Shown here piece after piece: positions 23,530-35,050 of a DNA stretch of 64,000 nucleotides (positions within the stretch are counted from its first letter, which is position 1; each line of letters opens with the position of its first letter). Source of the DNA: Agrypnia vestita (taxonomy: Eukaryota > Arthropoda > Insecta > Trichoptera > Phryganeidae); contig JADDOH010010140.1 of NCBI GenBank assembly GCA_016648135.1, forward strand, positions 1 through 64,000. The letters are read 5' to 3'. Both the position numbers and the translations under genes were made by a program. The notes below the pieces were generated by a model, which saw only the letters and a list, made by a program, of their open reading frames with translations, made no database searches and was not told the origin of the DNA.

Positions 23530-25225
23530 GCGTTACATTGTTACATATCAAATTACATGCTTTGATGATAATTCATGCTTTTATATTTTTTTAATAAAAA
23601 AAAAATGACTGAAATTTTGTGCAAAGTTTTGTTATTTCTGCCTCTGAACTCTGCGTTAAACCACGTTCTTTCGGCATTTCCATGTGGTACAATAATACCC
23701 AGCGCTTCCTGCTGGGCCTGAAGGGCTCCTCCAGATTAATTAAAGAATCTCCCGAGACAGGAGGGGAGGGGGGGGACATCGCCACTCCATTTTAAAACAC
23801 ATTGGGATAGTGAGACTGCTCTAATGTTTACCTATTTGCACAGTCTCTCGCTCCTAGAAAGGGGGGCAGCGGTTGTTTGCTACTCGGTAAATAACCGAAA
23901 TAAAAATCTTAAATATTTCGCCGTTTTTCTCATATCAAAGCAGCCGTGAAGTATTATATTCTAGACAGATTGTCAATATACTTGAATTTCGGCGATTTTT
24001 TTGGATTTGAGTTAAAGGTCCAAAAAAATTGCGTGGCTTCTACTCGCCAACATCGATGAAGAAGAGGTCTTTCATTGATTCTTCGAAATTTGCTAAAATC
24101 TTGACCACTTCCCAATCTCTTTGAGTTATCTGATACATATAATATTGAAGTAAAGGAAAAGGGGTATTAATTACAAAATAATCACACATTTATAATATTT
24201 TACACAGCAACAACATAGCTTAGTTCATATAGTTTCTTCAGATTAGGTTTAAAATACAAGAATAATCCCGCAAGTCTCCATTAATACGGAATATTTTCCA
24301 ATAATTTCATAAATCACTAAAGCTTAGGATACACTGCACAAAATTATATTTACAATACGTACATAAGAAAACAGAAATATATAGGAACACAAAAATAATA
24401 AACAAACCATGATATATAAAAAATAGTAGTGTCCAAAAAGGTATTATAAAAGTGAAATAACAAAATTAAATTAAATATTAAAAATATTTTTTAAAAACCA
24501 CGTTTAGGTATATTTAGGAATACTGTTGTTGATGGAGGGAAAAGCCCGTGCTTTCATTTTCCGAATGAAACAAAAATTTTGTGGCCGAAAATTTATTTTT
24601 CTACTAAAAAAATTCATGTAATATAATTTTATATTTTTTGTCTTAATAGTACCAAGCATAGAAAATAACTTCTAGGTAATAAAAATAAGTAGGAAACTAG
24701 CGCCACCTTTTACTGAGCTCATTAACTCATAATTTCCCATTGATAAATCAATTGTGATGGAATAGTTGATTAATTAGTGAATCTAATTGATTCATATATT
24801 GTCATCAAGAATATGTCTGTGTGCAAAATTTCAGCTCGATTTGACATTGGGAAGTGGGTGACATATCGATTATAAAATTACGTCTAGACAAACAAATAAA
24901 CAGGTGAAGCTAATATAAGCGTGGTAATGAGTGCAGAAATATTAATCAAAGCATTATACATGAATACAGGATGGTTACAAAAAAATTTAGGTGTATCCAG
25001 GAAAATAAAAACAATTGTGACAAACAAATATATATCCCAAACGTATATAAACATAATTCTATGAAAAAATGTCTTTAACTTTTTTTGTGGCTTGTTAATG
25101 AATTGTTGAGGAATACATATATCCGATTCAATATTAAACTTTTTTTAAGTTTTCGCCTTTAATCATAATAAATATTTATATTATATTCTTGAAGAAGGAC
25201 TATTTTTTTCAACATTATATTTAAT
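23530..25225. other. AT-rich DNA, no gene seen; common insect repeat fragment at 24790-24910
   Basis: 24790-24910 (ATGTCTGTGTGCAAAATTTC...AACAAATAAACAGG) resembles a widespread insect interspersed repeat and is related in wording to 35335-35410. A G-run (23761-23774) lies in a GC-richer patch at 23640-23880. Confidence 0.35.
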
Positions 25226-25230
25226 AATTA

Positions 25231-26832
25231 GGGGAACCCGAGGCGGAATGGGGTAGCAGGGCGGGATGGGGCTCGCTACCCTCGACAGAGACGTGTGACC
25301 TTCACACAAAACGTTCAGTTCACTGCGCTGTACCTTACGGATTGGTCGCTTTTATTATCAGAGAGCGATTAGTTTGGATTTACTTACAAATCCTAATATT
25401 CGCTCTGCGACATCAAGGTAATTACACTATACACCATTCTGTATTCGGAAAATAACATTACAGGTTTATTTCGATATACTTTTGACTGACTAAAAGACTA
25501 GTTGAAGACTAAAGACTTGACTCGAGGTCAACAAATATAACGACCATAATACTTGTGTTTTAAATAACGTTACGTTGGGGCACAATGAGTGGAGCGCAAT
25601 GGGGTACGCCCCTTTCCGCTCCTGATAAATTTGTACTTCTCATAATAAAATGCAAGTTTATTTGACGTGCAGACGGTGCGTAAATATGTTAGAAAAACCA
25701 GCCGGTTTTCCGAAGCTACGAAGGAACATTCTGTCCTCTTACTTCTTACTCATACGTCTTACATAAAGAACTTGGCAGTAAAAGATATAGCTCGTGACAA
25801 TTATCTAATAGTGTTGTGCTTCTCTCCCTGATCCCACAAATTACAGCCATTAGAGGTTGCCGCCATGAAACCTTTAAGCTTGTATTATAAGAGGATTAAA
25901 TAATGAAGTGGATCAAGTCGCACCCAAGAAAAGTGGTCCAGCTTTTTGACACATTCGCGCTTTTTGGCTAAGTCTTCTTAAATGGAGCAGAACAGCCATT
26001 AAAACCTTTGAGAAAACTGGTATCTAGCCATCCAACTTTAATATATTCACGGATGATGACCTTCTTCCAACAACAACAAGCACAGGTACCTAGGAGAACC
26101 TTGAGAGAATAATACAGAAAGCGCTGACGGCACCAGTCGCCACACTGTCATCTATTCAAACACTGACTATTTAAATATTTGATTCCACTGGCCGTGCCAT
26201 TGCCGACACAAAACTTTCTATCACATCCCTAAAGGACATTACTAGACTGAATTAGAAGAATCTTTATAAAGACATAAAAAATAAAGGAAGTAAAAAATAA
26301 AAAATGAAACGAATACTTATGTTTAAAAGAAAAGAAAACAAACCCAAGAGAATGAAAACAAAGCCAAAGAAACAAAAATAATCGTAACTGAATCTGAAGA
26401 AAGCTCGGAAAAAGAATACGCGGCCTGCTTGTATTGCCATGATTTGTGCTAGAAGTCTAATGAAGGCTGGTATTTTTATGGCGTTTGTAAAAAAAAGGCA
26501 CACATGGCGTGTGCTGGACTACAGTGATGATGATGACAATATTTCCATCTGCGAACTTTGTCAATAAATGATACCCCATTGTGCCCCTGGTTCATTTCCC
26601 ATTCTGCCCCGGAGGGGTGGGGCCCACCTCCCCGGGGCAGAATGGAAATTTCACTTTTTTTTCAAACACATATTTTTGATAGTAATTATTTATTTAGAAA
26701 AGTTTAGCATTAGTTTCTTTGAAGAGAAATAAGTAAATAAAAATAAAAATTAATAAATACAGGTGTTATTACTTTCAAACTCTCACAAATTGTGATCAAA
26801 GCTTAGCTACCCCGTTCCGCCCCGAGTTCCCC
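25231..26832 (+). mobile_element. pogo/Tigger-type Tc1-mariner superfamily element, decayed
   Basis: The ends GGGGAACCCGAGGCGGAATG (left) and the complement of GGGGAACTCGGGGCGGAACG (right) form a 27-bp inverted repeat, flanked on both sides by TA (25229-25230, 26833-26834), the target duplication of the Tc1/mariner superfamily. Subterminal blocks rich in GGGGCA and GAATGGGG recur at both ends (near 25575-25620 and 26570-26650). The interior holds only the C-terminal part of a transposase. At 1602 bp it is a 5'-deleted, immobile copy. Confidence 0.85.
25830..26570 (+). pseudogene. pogo/Tigger-like transposase C-terminal relic with PHD-like finger
   Basis: Near 25845 the frame reads ITAIRGCRH-type sequence where the family has a HxLQPLDVAV block. 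Then come KWIKSHPRKVVQLFDTFALF and, in a shifted frame, LKWSRTAIKTFEKTGI and FNIFTDDDLLPTTTST, the usual order for the region after the DDE core in this group. The end (about 26395-26570) encodes ESEESSEKEYAACLYCHDLC, then WYFYGVCKKKAHMACAGL, then ICELCQ: a Cys4-His-Cys3 PHD-like finger common at the C-terminus of these transposases. Several stops and frameshifts are present and the N-terminal DNA-binding and catalytic parts are absent. Confidence 0.7.
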
Positions 26833-26849
26833 TACTTACATGTTAGTAA

Positions 26850-27980
26850 TACATTATTAGAATTCTTATCTATTTCTTCTTCTCGTAATTTATCTGTTCA
26901 GCAGAGGTTGGTTATCATTTCGGGTGTCATAAATTTATTTACCGCCACTCAGAAAAGTTGTTAAATAGAAGACGGACCAAACCATTGTCTTGAGTACTAT
27001 GGCGGAGTGCATTTTTCTCCAAGGACTGATTTCCAAAAATCTTTTTCTGCATTATGAGCTAAAGGTCAGATATATTAGATTGATGTATAATCATTCTCTG
27101 CTTTTTAATTCAATTGACATTTATCATAAAATAATCATTTAAAAGGATTATGACACTAAAATATGTATCGAAAATCATACCCTAATTAGTAGAATTGAAG
27201 AAATGAGAGGAGCACTCAATTGGATGGAAATAAAAAAATAGCCGGAAAACATAAAAATATAGTTTCTGTAAAAAGAATATAGAATTGTAGATTATAGGAT
27301 GTTAATTATAGATTATTGAGGGAAATTAATGATAGATTGTAATCGTATTATTATTTTATAGTTTATCGGGTAATATAAAATATGTAAATGTAAATATTTA
27401 AATAAATATAGAATGTGGCAAAAAAATTTAAACTGAACTGTAAAATACTATAATAAATATACGATTTGTAATATTAACTTTCATAAGAAATGAAAAATAA
27501 ATTTAAAAAATCATATGTTAAATAGCCTCCAAGAGTCATGAGTTTACTCCTTTGGATTACTTTTTGTGGGACTATTTGAAATCAATGGTTTATTCAAACA
27601 AATTACAAACACTTGATGATTTAAAATTGATCATAAAAAACTGCGTTCGCGACAATAGGCCTAATTTATTTGATAAAGTCATCAAAAATTGGGTTCAACG
27701 AATTCACTCATTAAAATCATAAATAAAGTAAATTAAGCCGACACAATTTTAACGTTTGCACTTAAAATAAATTAAAATTTTGGTTGTATCTTAAATTGCC
27801 TTCGTTTTGTTTCATTTTAAAATTACATCGTTCTTAATGATAAACCCTATATATTATATTTTTCCACTGTAATATTATTCAAATATACAGAAACATTTGT
27901 TGTATCAAATACATTCATCAAAATTTCCTGACTTACAAATAATGTAAAATTCATCTGTGCAGATATAATACAAATTACAT
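26850..27980. other. AT-rich DNA, no gene or repeat recognised
   Basis: Very AT-rich, with only short frames and homopolymer runs. The stretch 26880-27010 is slightly less AT-rich but has no identifiable content. Confidence 0.4.
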
Positions 27981-27985
27981 ACACT

Positions 27986-28336
27986 AGCAGGAAAGCAATC
28001 GGCTTAGCCGATTCTTAGCTTCCTGCTAGGCCCTGCGGGCGGCTATTGTGGCCACTTCGCGGCCAATGATGGCCGTTCCACGGCCAGCGATGGCCGCTGC
28101 GCGGCCAATTGTGTTTGCTGTGCAGCAAACACAATGGTTTACCTATGCCTACGTCAGCCGCTTCGCGGCCAATTGTATCTGGCAAATTTCCATTTTTGCT
28201 ATTGTGGCCGCTTCGCGGCCAATTGTATCTAGCAACTTTCCATTTTTCCTATTGTTGTGCAGCAAACACAATTGTTTACCTATGTCTACGTCAGCCGCTT
28301 CGCGGCCAATTGTTTCTGGCAAATTTCCATTTTTAA
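27986..28336. repeat. GC-rich hairpin cluster with a higher-order repeat
   Basis: The cluster begins with a 42-bp hairpin (27986-28027: AGCAGGAA...TTCCTGCT enclosing AATCGGCT/AGCCGATT). It continues with at least five copies of GGCCGCTTCGCGGCC or variants (each a small palindrome) and two copies of a TGTGCAGCAAACACAAT block at about 28120 and 28255. A longer unit of about 140 bp repeats: 28115-28200 versus 28254-28335. The 152-codon frame that crosses it (28048-28506) is a by-product of the repeats. The sharp GC contrast with the flanks suggests a distinct element. Confidence 0.7.
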
Positions 28337-28491
28337 TTACGGGTAGTTTAGACATAATTAAGACAAAGTATTTATTCGGTATTTCTAACCGATTAATAAG
28401 TCAGAGCGGAATAAACCACAGTTCGATAGGTAGGTACCTACTCTCTTCTCTTCTCGCAGTGTTGATTACTTTTATACAACATTATAAAAAA

Positions 28492-28610
28492 TTAATCTTT
28501 CTTTAATTTGGTTTGTTACATAAAAAAATTAATATTAAAAATGAATGTTCAAAACCAAAAAGTGTAATTAAAATTTCAACAAAAAAAATTTTCTCGACCG
28601 TAAAAAAAAA
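28492..28610. repeat. Direct repeat left of the tRNA (copy 1)
   Basis: About 115 bp (containing ATGAATGTTCAAAACCAAAA and TTCTCGACCGTAAAAAAA) recurs at 28769-28889. This copy directly abuts the tRNA 3' end, and its A-run supplies the Pol III terminator on the minus strand. Confidence 0.8.
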
Positions 28611-28613
28611 AAT

Positions 28614-28686
28614 CGATCCTGCCAGGATTCGAACCTGGCATCTTCTGATCCGCAGTCAGACGTGTTATTCGTTGCGCCACAGGACC
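28614..28686 (-). tRNA. tRNA-Arg-like gene, anticodon GCG
   Basis: The 73-nt minus-strand sequence folds as a full cloverleaf. The acceptor GGTCCTG pairs with CAGGATC with one G-U pair; the anticodon stem TCTGA/TCAGA and T stem CCAGG/CCTGG are perfect; the B box GGTTCGAATCC and discriminator G are present. The body matches insect tRNA-Arg(ACG), but the loop CTGCGGA gives anticodon GCG, and the D stem has a C-A mismatch. Eukaryotes normally read CGN codons with A34, changed to inosine, so GCG is unusual. A run of at least 10 T directly follows the 3' end on the transcribed strand, a good Pol III terminator. It may be a variant gene or an early pseudogene. Confidence 0.85.
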
Positions 28687-28768
28687 CGATAAGCAACGTG
28701 GCAAAATTATTGTATACAAATAGAAATCATCATACGGAGACAGAAACAAACGACATTGGTTAGGGTAA

Positions 28769-28889
28769 TTAATATTCTTTGTTTAATTTTGTTCGTTACA
28801 AAAATAAATTAATATAAAAAATGAATGTTCAAAACCAAAAATGTAATTAAAATTTCAACAAAAAAAATATTCTCGACCGTAAAAAAAAA
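28769..28889. repeat. Direct repeat right of the tRNA (copy 2), without a tRNA
   Basis: Matches 28492-28610 including the terminator-like A-run, but the next bases (TTCTCCTGCACTG) are not a tRNA. It looks like the 3' flank of a tRNA unit that lost its gene, pointing to a former tandem pair. Confidence 0.7.
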
Positions 28890-29329
28890 TTCTCCTGCAC
28901 TGAATACCTTAAGGATCTGTCAGATTCAGACATACTTCGACATATTTTGTCGATGTTATTTAAAAAATAATAATAAATATACCATACCTACTGTAAAGTA
29001 AAATATTGATTTGTTGAAAATTTAAAAAATAATAATCAAAATAATCTGAGTAAACTAATTCTTAGCAGGCGAACCCCGCTTTGAAAAAATAATTACCGTA
29101 TCAAAACAGATGTCTTATAGGTGTCTTTTAAAAGTTGATCGACGTCGATAAAACAATTGAACAAATTCAATGTATTCCTTACCCAGTGTCCGTAATGGTA
29201 ATTGATTGTAACAATGTGTCCGGAAATTTTTATAATGAAATAAGTATTTTGAATGTGTTGAATTAGAGACTGGGTGCTACATTACCAAAGGCAGAACTGT
29301 CTAATTGAGAATGAATAATTTAACACAGA

Positions 29330-29410
29330 ATTCAGTAGACCGAAGGGTGTGGCATTCTATCCTCTCTGCCTGTACTATCTGAGTGGAAACGGCGTAATGG
29401 TAAATACTTA
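29330..29410 (+). pseudogene. LINE 3' end relic
   Basis: TAGACCGAAGGGTGTGGCAT...CTCTCTGCCTGTA...GGCGTAATGGTAA parallels 55540-55615 (GTATGGCGCTCTATCCGCTC...GACGTGATGGTAA) and reads as the last codons of a retrotransposon frame (VWHSILSAC; GVMV). Only about 80 bp are recognisable. Confidence 0.4.
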
Positions 29411-29419
29411 GTTACTATT

Positions 29420-30960
29420 TAGGAAGTCTATGAGAATCCTTCTCTTTCATAAATGAATGCACAGAACTTCGCCCATCTCGCATGCAATTCGAATAGCAAC
29501 AATTTGACGGTTATTAAAAAACTAATTTTACGATTAATTATAAAGAATGTATATGAACCATATAAGTATTTATTTATTTAATATTCATGGAAGACCAACA
29601 GCACAACAAAGAAGCATAGAAAACATTAATATAATATAGATGGCCAATTACAGATCTCCACATTTAGTCTTCTCTTCCACATTCTACTCAGTCTTCTACA
29701 CTACACACACGTGTTACGACATTTCCTGTCACAACCCTCATCCCAACTACATATCCTCTATCCTCTCACTCCTATTCCCATTAGCTTTATTATATATTAT
29801 TATATATTTTACATCAATATGTCTCATTTTTGTTCTGGATCTCTATAAATGATTTTGTTACTGTTGGTTACTTGGTGGCATTATAAATTATTATTCTTTT
29901 GAGATTCCTAAAAAATAAATAATAAAGTTTATACATTTTGTGCCTCAATCATTCATTGAAATTATAGATGTTAGATTGTCAATATGGTAGCAATATTTAA
30001 TTAAACCAAAAAATATTCAACCCATTCTTTAAGTAAAATTACAAAAAATGCTGAATATGTTGTGAAAAAAAATATATAAAAAGAGTGACTTCACTAGGAA
30101 AAATTAGAAACCCTGTAATCAAAAATATTAATGAATTAGATATGGCATAGTGTCATAGCTCGACCTCAAAGACCATCAAAGACCGTGAGGGGTATCGGAG
30201 ATCATGCCGTTCCTCCACTTCATCATTCTCTCCTATACCTTGGCACCAACGCGCGCCATAACTAAGTCACATTGTAAACGAAACCTGCAAACCCAGTGAA
30301 TACATCTGATTATTTTAGTCCTGATTACATGCGTGCCTCCCTTACATTGCATACATCACTACACTTCTCTGAACACGGAAGAAGTCGTGTGGTAGAGCCG
30401 AGCTTCTCTAAATCGGTGATCGCTCACCCCCAATCCCTCTCCAAAACATTGAAATATGTTATCAAGAAGGCAGCCACCCCTGATGAGATCAGATCGGAAA
30501 ATGTTCTGAAGTTCACTCATGTGACAAGAGCGCCGACAGTATTACATGTTACACAAATATGAGAATCATCGCGGCATAGTAGCTCTCGAGGAGGTGGAGA
30601 CGTTCCCCGAGAAGAACACAATGATTCAATTACACGCCGACAATAGGATTCTCCGGGAAACAAAAACAGATTTAAACTGGCGTCATCTTTAGAGATTTCT
30701 TCGTCTTATTCACGCCTCGGTTTGCGTCACAACATGCGAGGGCCTCCCCGCCTCCTCGCACCCCGCACCCCACATCCCCGCCGCGATAGGGGTCGTCAAC
30801 AATATATAATTACGTTTTTAGTCACATAAGAGGTAAATGGATTTAATTAAGTCTAACAGAATCGAAAGAAAAAAATGATATCCTAAAATATGGGTTTGGC
30901 TTTGCCTCAAAAATTGTGGTAGAACTGTACATATACGTTAAGGGTATACATCTTGTACAT
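29420..30960. other. Noncoding DNA; 88-codon frame at 30296-30562 unassigned; C-rich island at about 30700-30790
   Basis: The 30296-30562 frame is less AT-rich than its flanks and includes KTLKYVIKKAATPDEIRSEN, which could be from a retrotransposon, but I cannot assign it. The C-rich block (CCTCCCCGCCTCCTCGCACC) at about 30745 is abrupt and has no coding sense. Confidence 0.3.
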
Positions 30961-30965
30961 TTATT

Positions 30966-31376
30966 GCATCTTGCCCGCGCAGCTTCGCACGCCTAGATTT
31001 TACTAACTTTTAGTCATGTTTTATCAATTTGTGTATAACCTAACCTAACCTTAACATATAAATATAAGTCGTCGCGAATTTTTTTTGAGAACTTTTTGAG
31101 TTCTACAACTTCTCTGTGCAAAGTATTTAAATATCTCTTAACGTTAAGGCAGCATTCATAAAAAACGCATCCCTCATCCATTTTTTGTCGACTTTAGTTG
31201 TAAAATAGGTCACTACGAAAATCCCTTTTATTTTAACGGGATAATATAAAGCCTTTGTCCACCCTGAGTCCACTCTAAATATTGGTGAAAGAATTTTTGA
31301 AATCGGATGAGTAGTTTCGGAGATTACCTCCTACATCCAAACTAACAAACTTTGCCTCTTTATATATTAGTATTGA
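30966..31376 (-). mobile_element. Helitron-like non-autonomous element, minus strand
   Basis: Read on the minus strand it begins TCAATACTAATATATAAAGA, close to the TCTATACTAATATTATAAAG start of the 53871 element, directly after an A. It ends in GCGTGCGAAGCTGCGCGGGC, almost the same GC-rich end as 47454, with the final CTAG decayed. It contains AACCTAACCTAACC (31029-31045), three partial insect telomere-type units. No open frame of note. Helitrons start with TC, end with CTRR after a hairpin and insert between A and T. Confidence 0.55.
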
Positions 31377-31379
31377 TTG

Positions 31380-32325
31380 AGCTCTAAATACAAGGTGTAT
31401 TATGTACATATGCTTTGATGATATTGACAAAAAAATAATGACGTTGAGGAATATCACAGAATATAACTCTAACTTAACTATAACAACCAGCCCTAAACAT
31501 ATTATAATTTAAAACATTTTTCAAAAATAGATTGAAATTATAGAATGAAATACATTAGTGAAAATATCAAGTAATTAATAAATTTTACTCTTTACACAAC
31601 TACATTCACCCTACTATTTATAAAAAGGCTGAGTGAGAATTTGTGAGAATAAAAGTGAGAACCGGGCAAGGTAGCGATCCACAAATCAATTTCGAAGTAA
31701 GCATTGTCTTATGTTATAAATATTATATTTGCAGTTCCGATTGTTGTCATTCTGCACGAGAATACGAGCCGAAAGTATTTCGTCTACATTAATAATTTCA
31801 CCGTCATCCTGGTTTCCTGATCTTAGTTCTTTAGTTTATTACTACACCTGGTTAGTAATATCGGCTTTCACGATTTTTTTCAGGCCTTGAATCAAAAGCC
31901 CGTCGCAAACCTCGCGTGGATTCCACCTGCAGTTTAGTGTAGAGTGGTAAAATGGGAATATCATTGTACGGGACATATCGCCGGCAGAATCTGTGGAAGG
32001 GTTGTATCCCGGGAGCGCGAGGGAGTGAGACACTTCCCCTTCTTACATAACCAATCAGATCGGTACTCGTGTCTATATTCAGCTGGCTGATAACGAAGCC
32101 GCAGCCGACTATTTACATAAACTTCAATAATATTTTTATCATGTAACATCGCGATATTTAATTATTATTCTTTTTTATTTTCCTTATTCATCATCATGAG
32201 AAGAAGATTAAATTATTGTACTATTTAGTCGCATTGAAGAAGAAAGCGGGAAATCTGATCTCAAGATAAATAAAGAAAAACAAAACTGATGCTTATTGAC
32301 AAATATAGTCAGCTTTCCCGGGTAT
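31380..32325. other. Noncoding DNA; GC-richer, non-repetitive stretch at about 31850-32140
   Basis: No gene recognised. The 31850-32140 segment has even composition and a TAACCAATCAGA block (CCAAT-like) near 32048. Short minus frames there are unassigned. Confidence 0.35.
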
Positions 32326-32329
32326 CCTG

Positions 32330-32840
32330 ATATCCCTCCAGTCTTGAAATTGTCAAGGGCTTTAATTACCTCAGATATATAATTACCGCGAGTCAGAAGT
32401 CAAACGACAGATCTGTAAAGCAAAAAATGGTACGTCCAGACTTGAAAAGATATGGAAAAACCGCGGTTTATCCATAACAACCAAATTCAGGCTTGTAAGA
32501 TGTTAAGTGCACTTAATATTTCTTTATAGTGAAATTGTGGACGCACAAATGTCTTCATACTACAAGAACTAAGAATGAAGGAGATACTCTCAACCACTTG
32601 TCTGAAGAGAAGATATCCTGGAGAAGCGTGATGTGATGGGCTGCGTGGAAGATCGAAGAGGAAGAGCAAGATCCTCTACTCATTGGATCGACCAAGTGCA
32701 AAACCTACAGGTGTTGTGTCTGGTGACAACTAAGATCTGCAGGATGTTGGGAAAGATGGAGGAGAGGAGTCAAGAGGGTGGGAGGTCATGAAGATAACTA
32801 TTCTCAGTCATGAGGGACCGACGTGGACGATGATTCACCA
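32330..32840 (+). pseudogene. LINE reverse-transcriptase C-terminal relic
   Basis: From about 32350 the plus strand encodes SFNYLRYIITASQKSNDRSV, close to the FxYLGSxIT block that follows the catalytic core in RTE/Jockey-like reverse transcriptases. Around 32670 comes GRARSSTHWIDQVQ, the GRxxxxWxDQ block near the end of the frame. The final codons (about 32785-32830) resemble SVMRDRR-type endings. The AFEMWC...GHxxR region between is mostly deleted and stops are frequent. Old, truncated at both ends. Confidence 0.65.
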
Positions 32841-34310
32841 TATATGGCACAAACTGTAACCTTTTAAATGTCATAAGCGAGTTAATATCCCAAACTTTTC
32901 GTGCCATTGAAAGCCATGGGCTCGATTACACGCTCTTTTCGACTTTACATGAACGGAATCAAACAATATCACCGGTGCCACATGACTATTTTAAATTGTT
33001 CTACTCGATCATATTACCAAGATGGGATCTCAGCTTTTAAAATATATCTAAAGTAAAGACCTTATAATTCATACCTAATATTGATTGTTTATTGTCTATT
33101 GTTTATTGGTAGTGGAATCAAGCCTCGTTCCAGGCCAGCAAGTTAGTCCTATTTTTCACAGCACAAGTGTTTAGCTTAGTTTAAAAATAATAAAAATATA
33201 ATGTGACAACTCTTTTTTTTTATTTTTTATTTCTGGCAAAGGTTTTTGTTATTATTTAATAACATATACTAGTATCTGTAAATACAGGTATCTCAACCAT
33301 TTTTTGAGAGTACAAACATTTACAGAATCTTCAGACAAACATTGAAAAAAACAACCATATAGAGATTTCGGAGAAAAATGTATTCCCATAAAATTTAACC
33401 CATCAAAAGTTATAAATTACTGTATTTATTATTATAATTATCAGCTTCTCTGCTGCTTAATATGAATCTCCCCCAAAATTGCCGATTCTCCGTCATCAAC
33501 CCTTCTCACACATATGCGGTTCGCCACTCTTCCGATGTCGTCGCTCCATCAATTTCTATTTTAAATTATTTAAATGCAATGATAATATGTATCTATATAT
33601 TTATATAATGACTCGTATAACTCCAACTTATTATTACTCGTATAACAGAAACCAGACCTCAAATAAGAATAAAAATTCCTACCTTCACATGACAGGATAC
33701 TGGTATGCAGGACTGCCTTTCTTGTATCCAATATTCTTCTCATATGATGATGACACAATACACTCGACATTACGATATTACATTACAAAATTGTCAATGC
33801 GGGATATACTTAATATATAATGCGTAAGCAGTGGTCCAAAATCGAACAAAGACTGATGACTCGCTCTACTGACGAGGAGTTGATCTACGACAATAGATGT
33901 CGTTATAGGCATTTAAGGTGGACAGAATTAGAATTTAAGGATCGGAAAAAAGTATTAAATAAAGAAAAATTATTGGTGGATTTTCATCTCATTGATGTCT
34001 AGTCCAGCGACAATCATTATCTCCATTATTTCTTCATCCAACATTGGCCAAACCAGCAGAACTTTCGTTCATATTCCTTTATGTTACCAAGAATATTTTA
34101 ATACCTTAGCTAAATTACGTTCTGCGTTGTTCCTAAATTGTGTTCAGTTCATTTTTCATTCATGTTCAATTCATTTCATTCAGTTCCTAAATAAATCACA
34201 TTCTGAGATCTTTACTGAATCTTGAGCCAAGTCTTTGACCTTTTCTAACTAGTAAATTGATCAAGTATCTCAAAGAGAATCCACCTAGGTACCCCGTAGA
34301 CGAAGCCGCA
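32840..34310. other. AT-rich DNA, no gene recognised
   Basis: Frames at 33479-33820 (113 codons), 33820-34002 and 33992-34225 have no recognisable domain. 33455-33570 is less AT-rich and might be a minus-strand retrotransposon tail. Confidence 0.3.
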
Positions 34311-34320
34311 GTAACAGTTA

Positions 34321-34560
34321 TCTGTATGCGACACGGTGTTTTGTTGCTGTTTCGACAAAGAATTACAACATTTTTTGTGGACTTAGTGAGAAAATTTGCG
34401 TTGTGTTTTTCACATACTTGCAAATTTTCGCCGAAAGCGATGAAATTAAACGTTTATTATTTTGTTCTGTATGCAGCACGGTGTATTGTTACTATTTCGA
34501 CAAAAAATAACATTTTTTGTGAAATTGGTGAGAAAAATTGCGTTATATGTTTTTTAAACT
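34321..34560. repeat. Two-copy direct repeat, period about 148 bp
   Basis: CTGTATGCGACACGGTGTTT...TTTCGACAAAGAATTACAAC (34321-34425) recurs as CTGTATGCAGCACGGTGTAT...TTTCGACAAAAAATAAC (34469-34555). About 85% alike by eye, with small gaps. Confidence 0.7.
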
Positions 34561-34799
34561 GATATATGTATGTGTTTAACTCTAGATTTAAAGTCTCAAC
34601 AAATTGTACGGGGTTTTGAGATTTACCTCAACTAAATCTTTGAAATATGACGTATCGTGTCTCATTTCTTATACACGAGTCAAAAAGTCAGGTAGTCCTC
34701 GCTTTAAAAACCAATTAAAATGAATAAAACAAACATTTAAATACCTAGTATGCAAAATTATTTCATTTTCCTGCGTGGAATTTCCCGAATGGAGTGTAC

Positions 34800-35050
34800 T
34801 TACATGAGATGTTTCTGTAAGTGGCATTTCTTTTTACAGAAACATAGAACTTACAGTAAACTTGGCACAATATGTCGCCAGATTTATGTCAACTGCCGCC
34901 CCACTGCGCAATTTCTTACCTTCAATTACGCCGGAAACCCGCCTGAGGGGTGAATCTAATGTATGCAACTCCGTTACTGTGTACCTTATCAATGGAGTTC
35001 TATGGAGAGATTTTACCGAAATAGTAAAAACGGTTTCAGATTAGGATTCA
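34800..35050. other. Short hairpin and weak open frame
   Basis: ATGTTTCTGTAA (34809-34820) and TTACAGAAACAT (34834-34845) form a perfect 12-bp hairpin whose arms also look like a splice donor (TGTAAG) and acceptor (TTTTTACAG), only 25 bp apart. A 60-codon plus frame follows (34862-35044) without a known domain. Confidence 0.3.

Noticed and set aside
28048..28506. 152-codon plus-strand open frame
   Set aside because: It runs through the GC-rich hairpin repeat cluster; its peptide repeats come from the DNA repeats and both strands are open there.
30475..30515. CTGATGAGATCAGATCGGAAAA as a hammerhead core
   Set aside because: No workable stem II between the core parts and no cleavage triplet in place.
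31029..31045. Telomeric array
   Set aside because: Only about three CCTAA units, inside a Helitron-like element; not a telomere.
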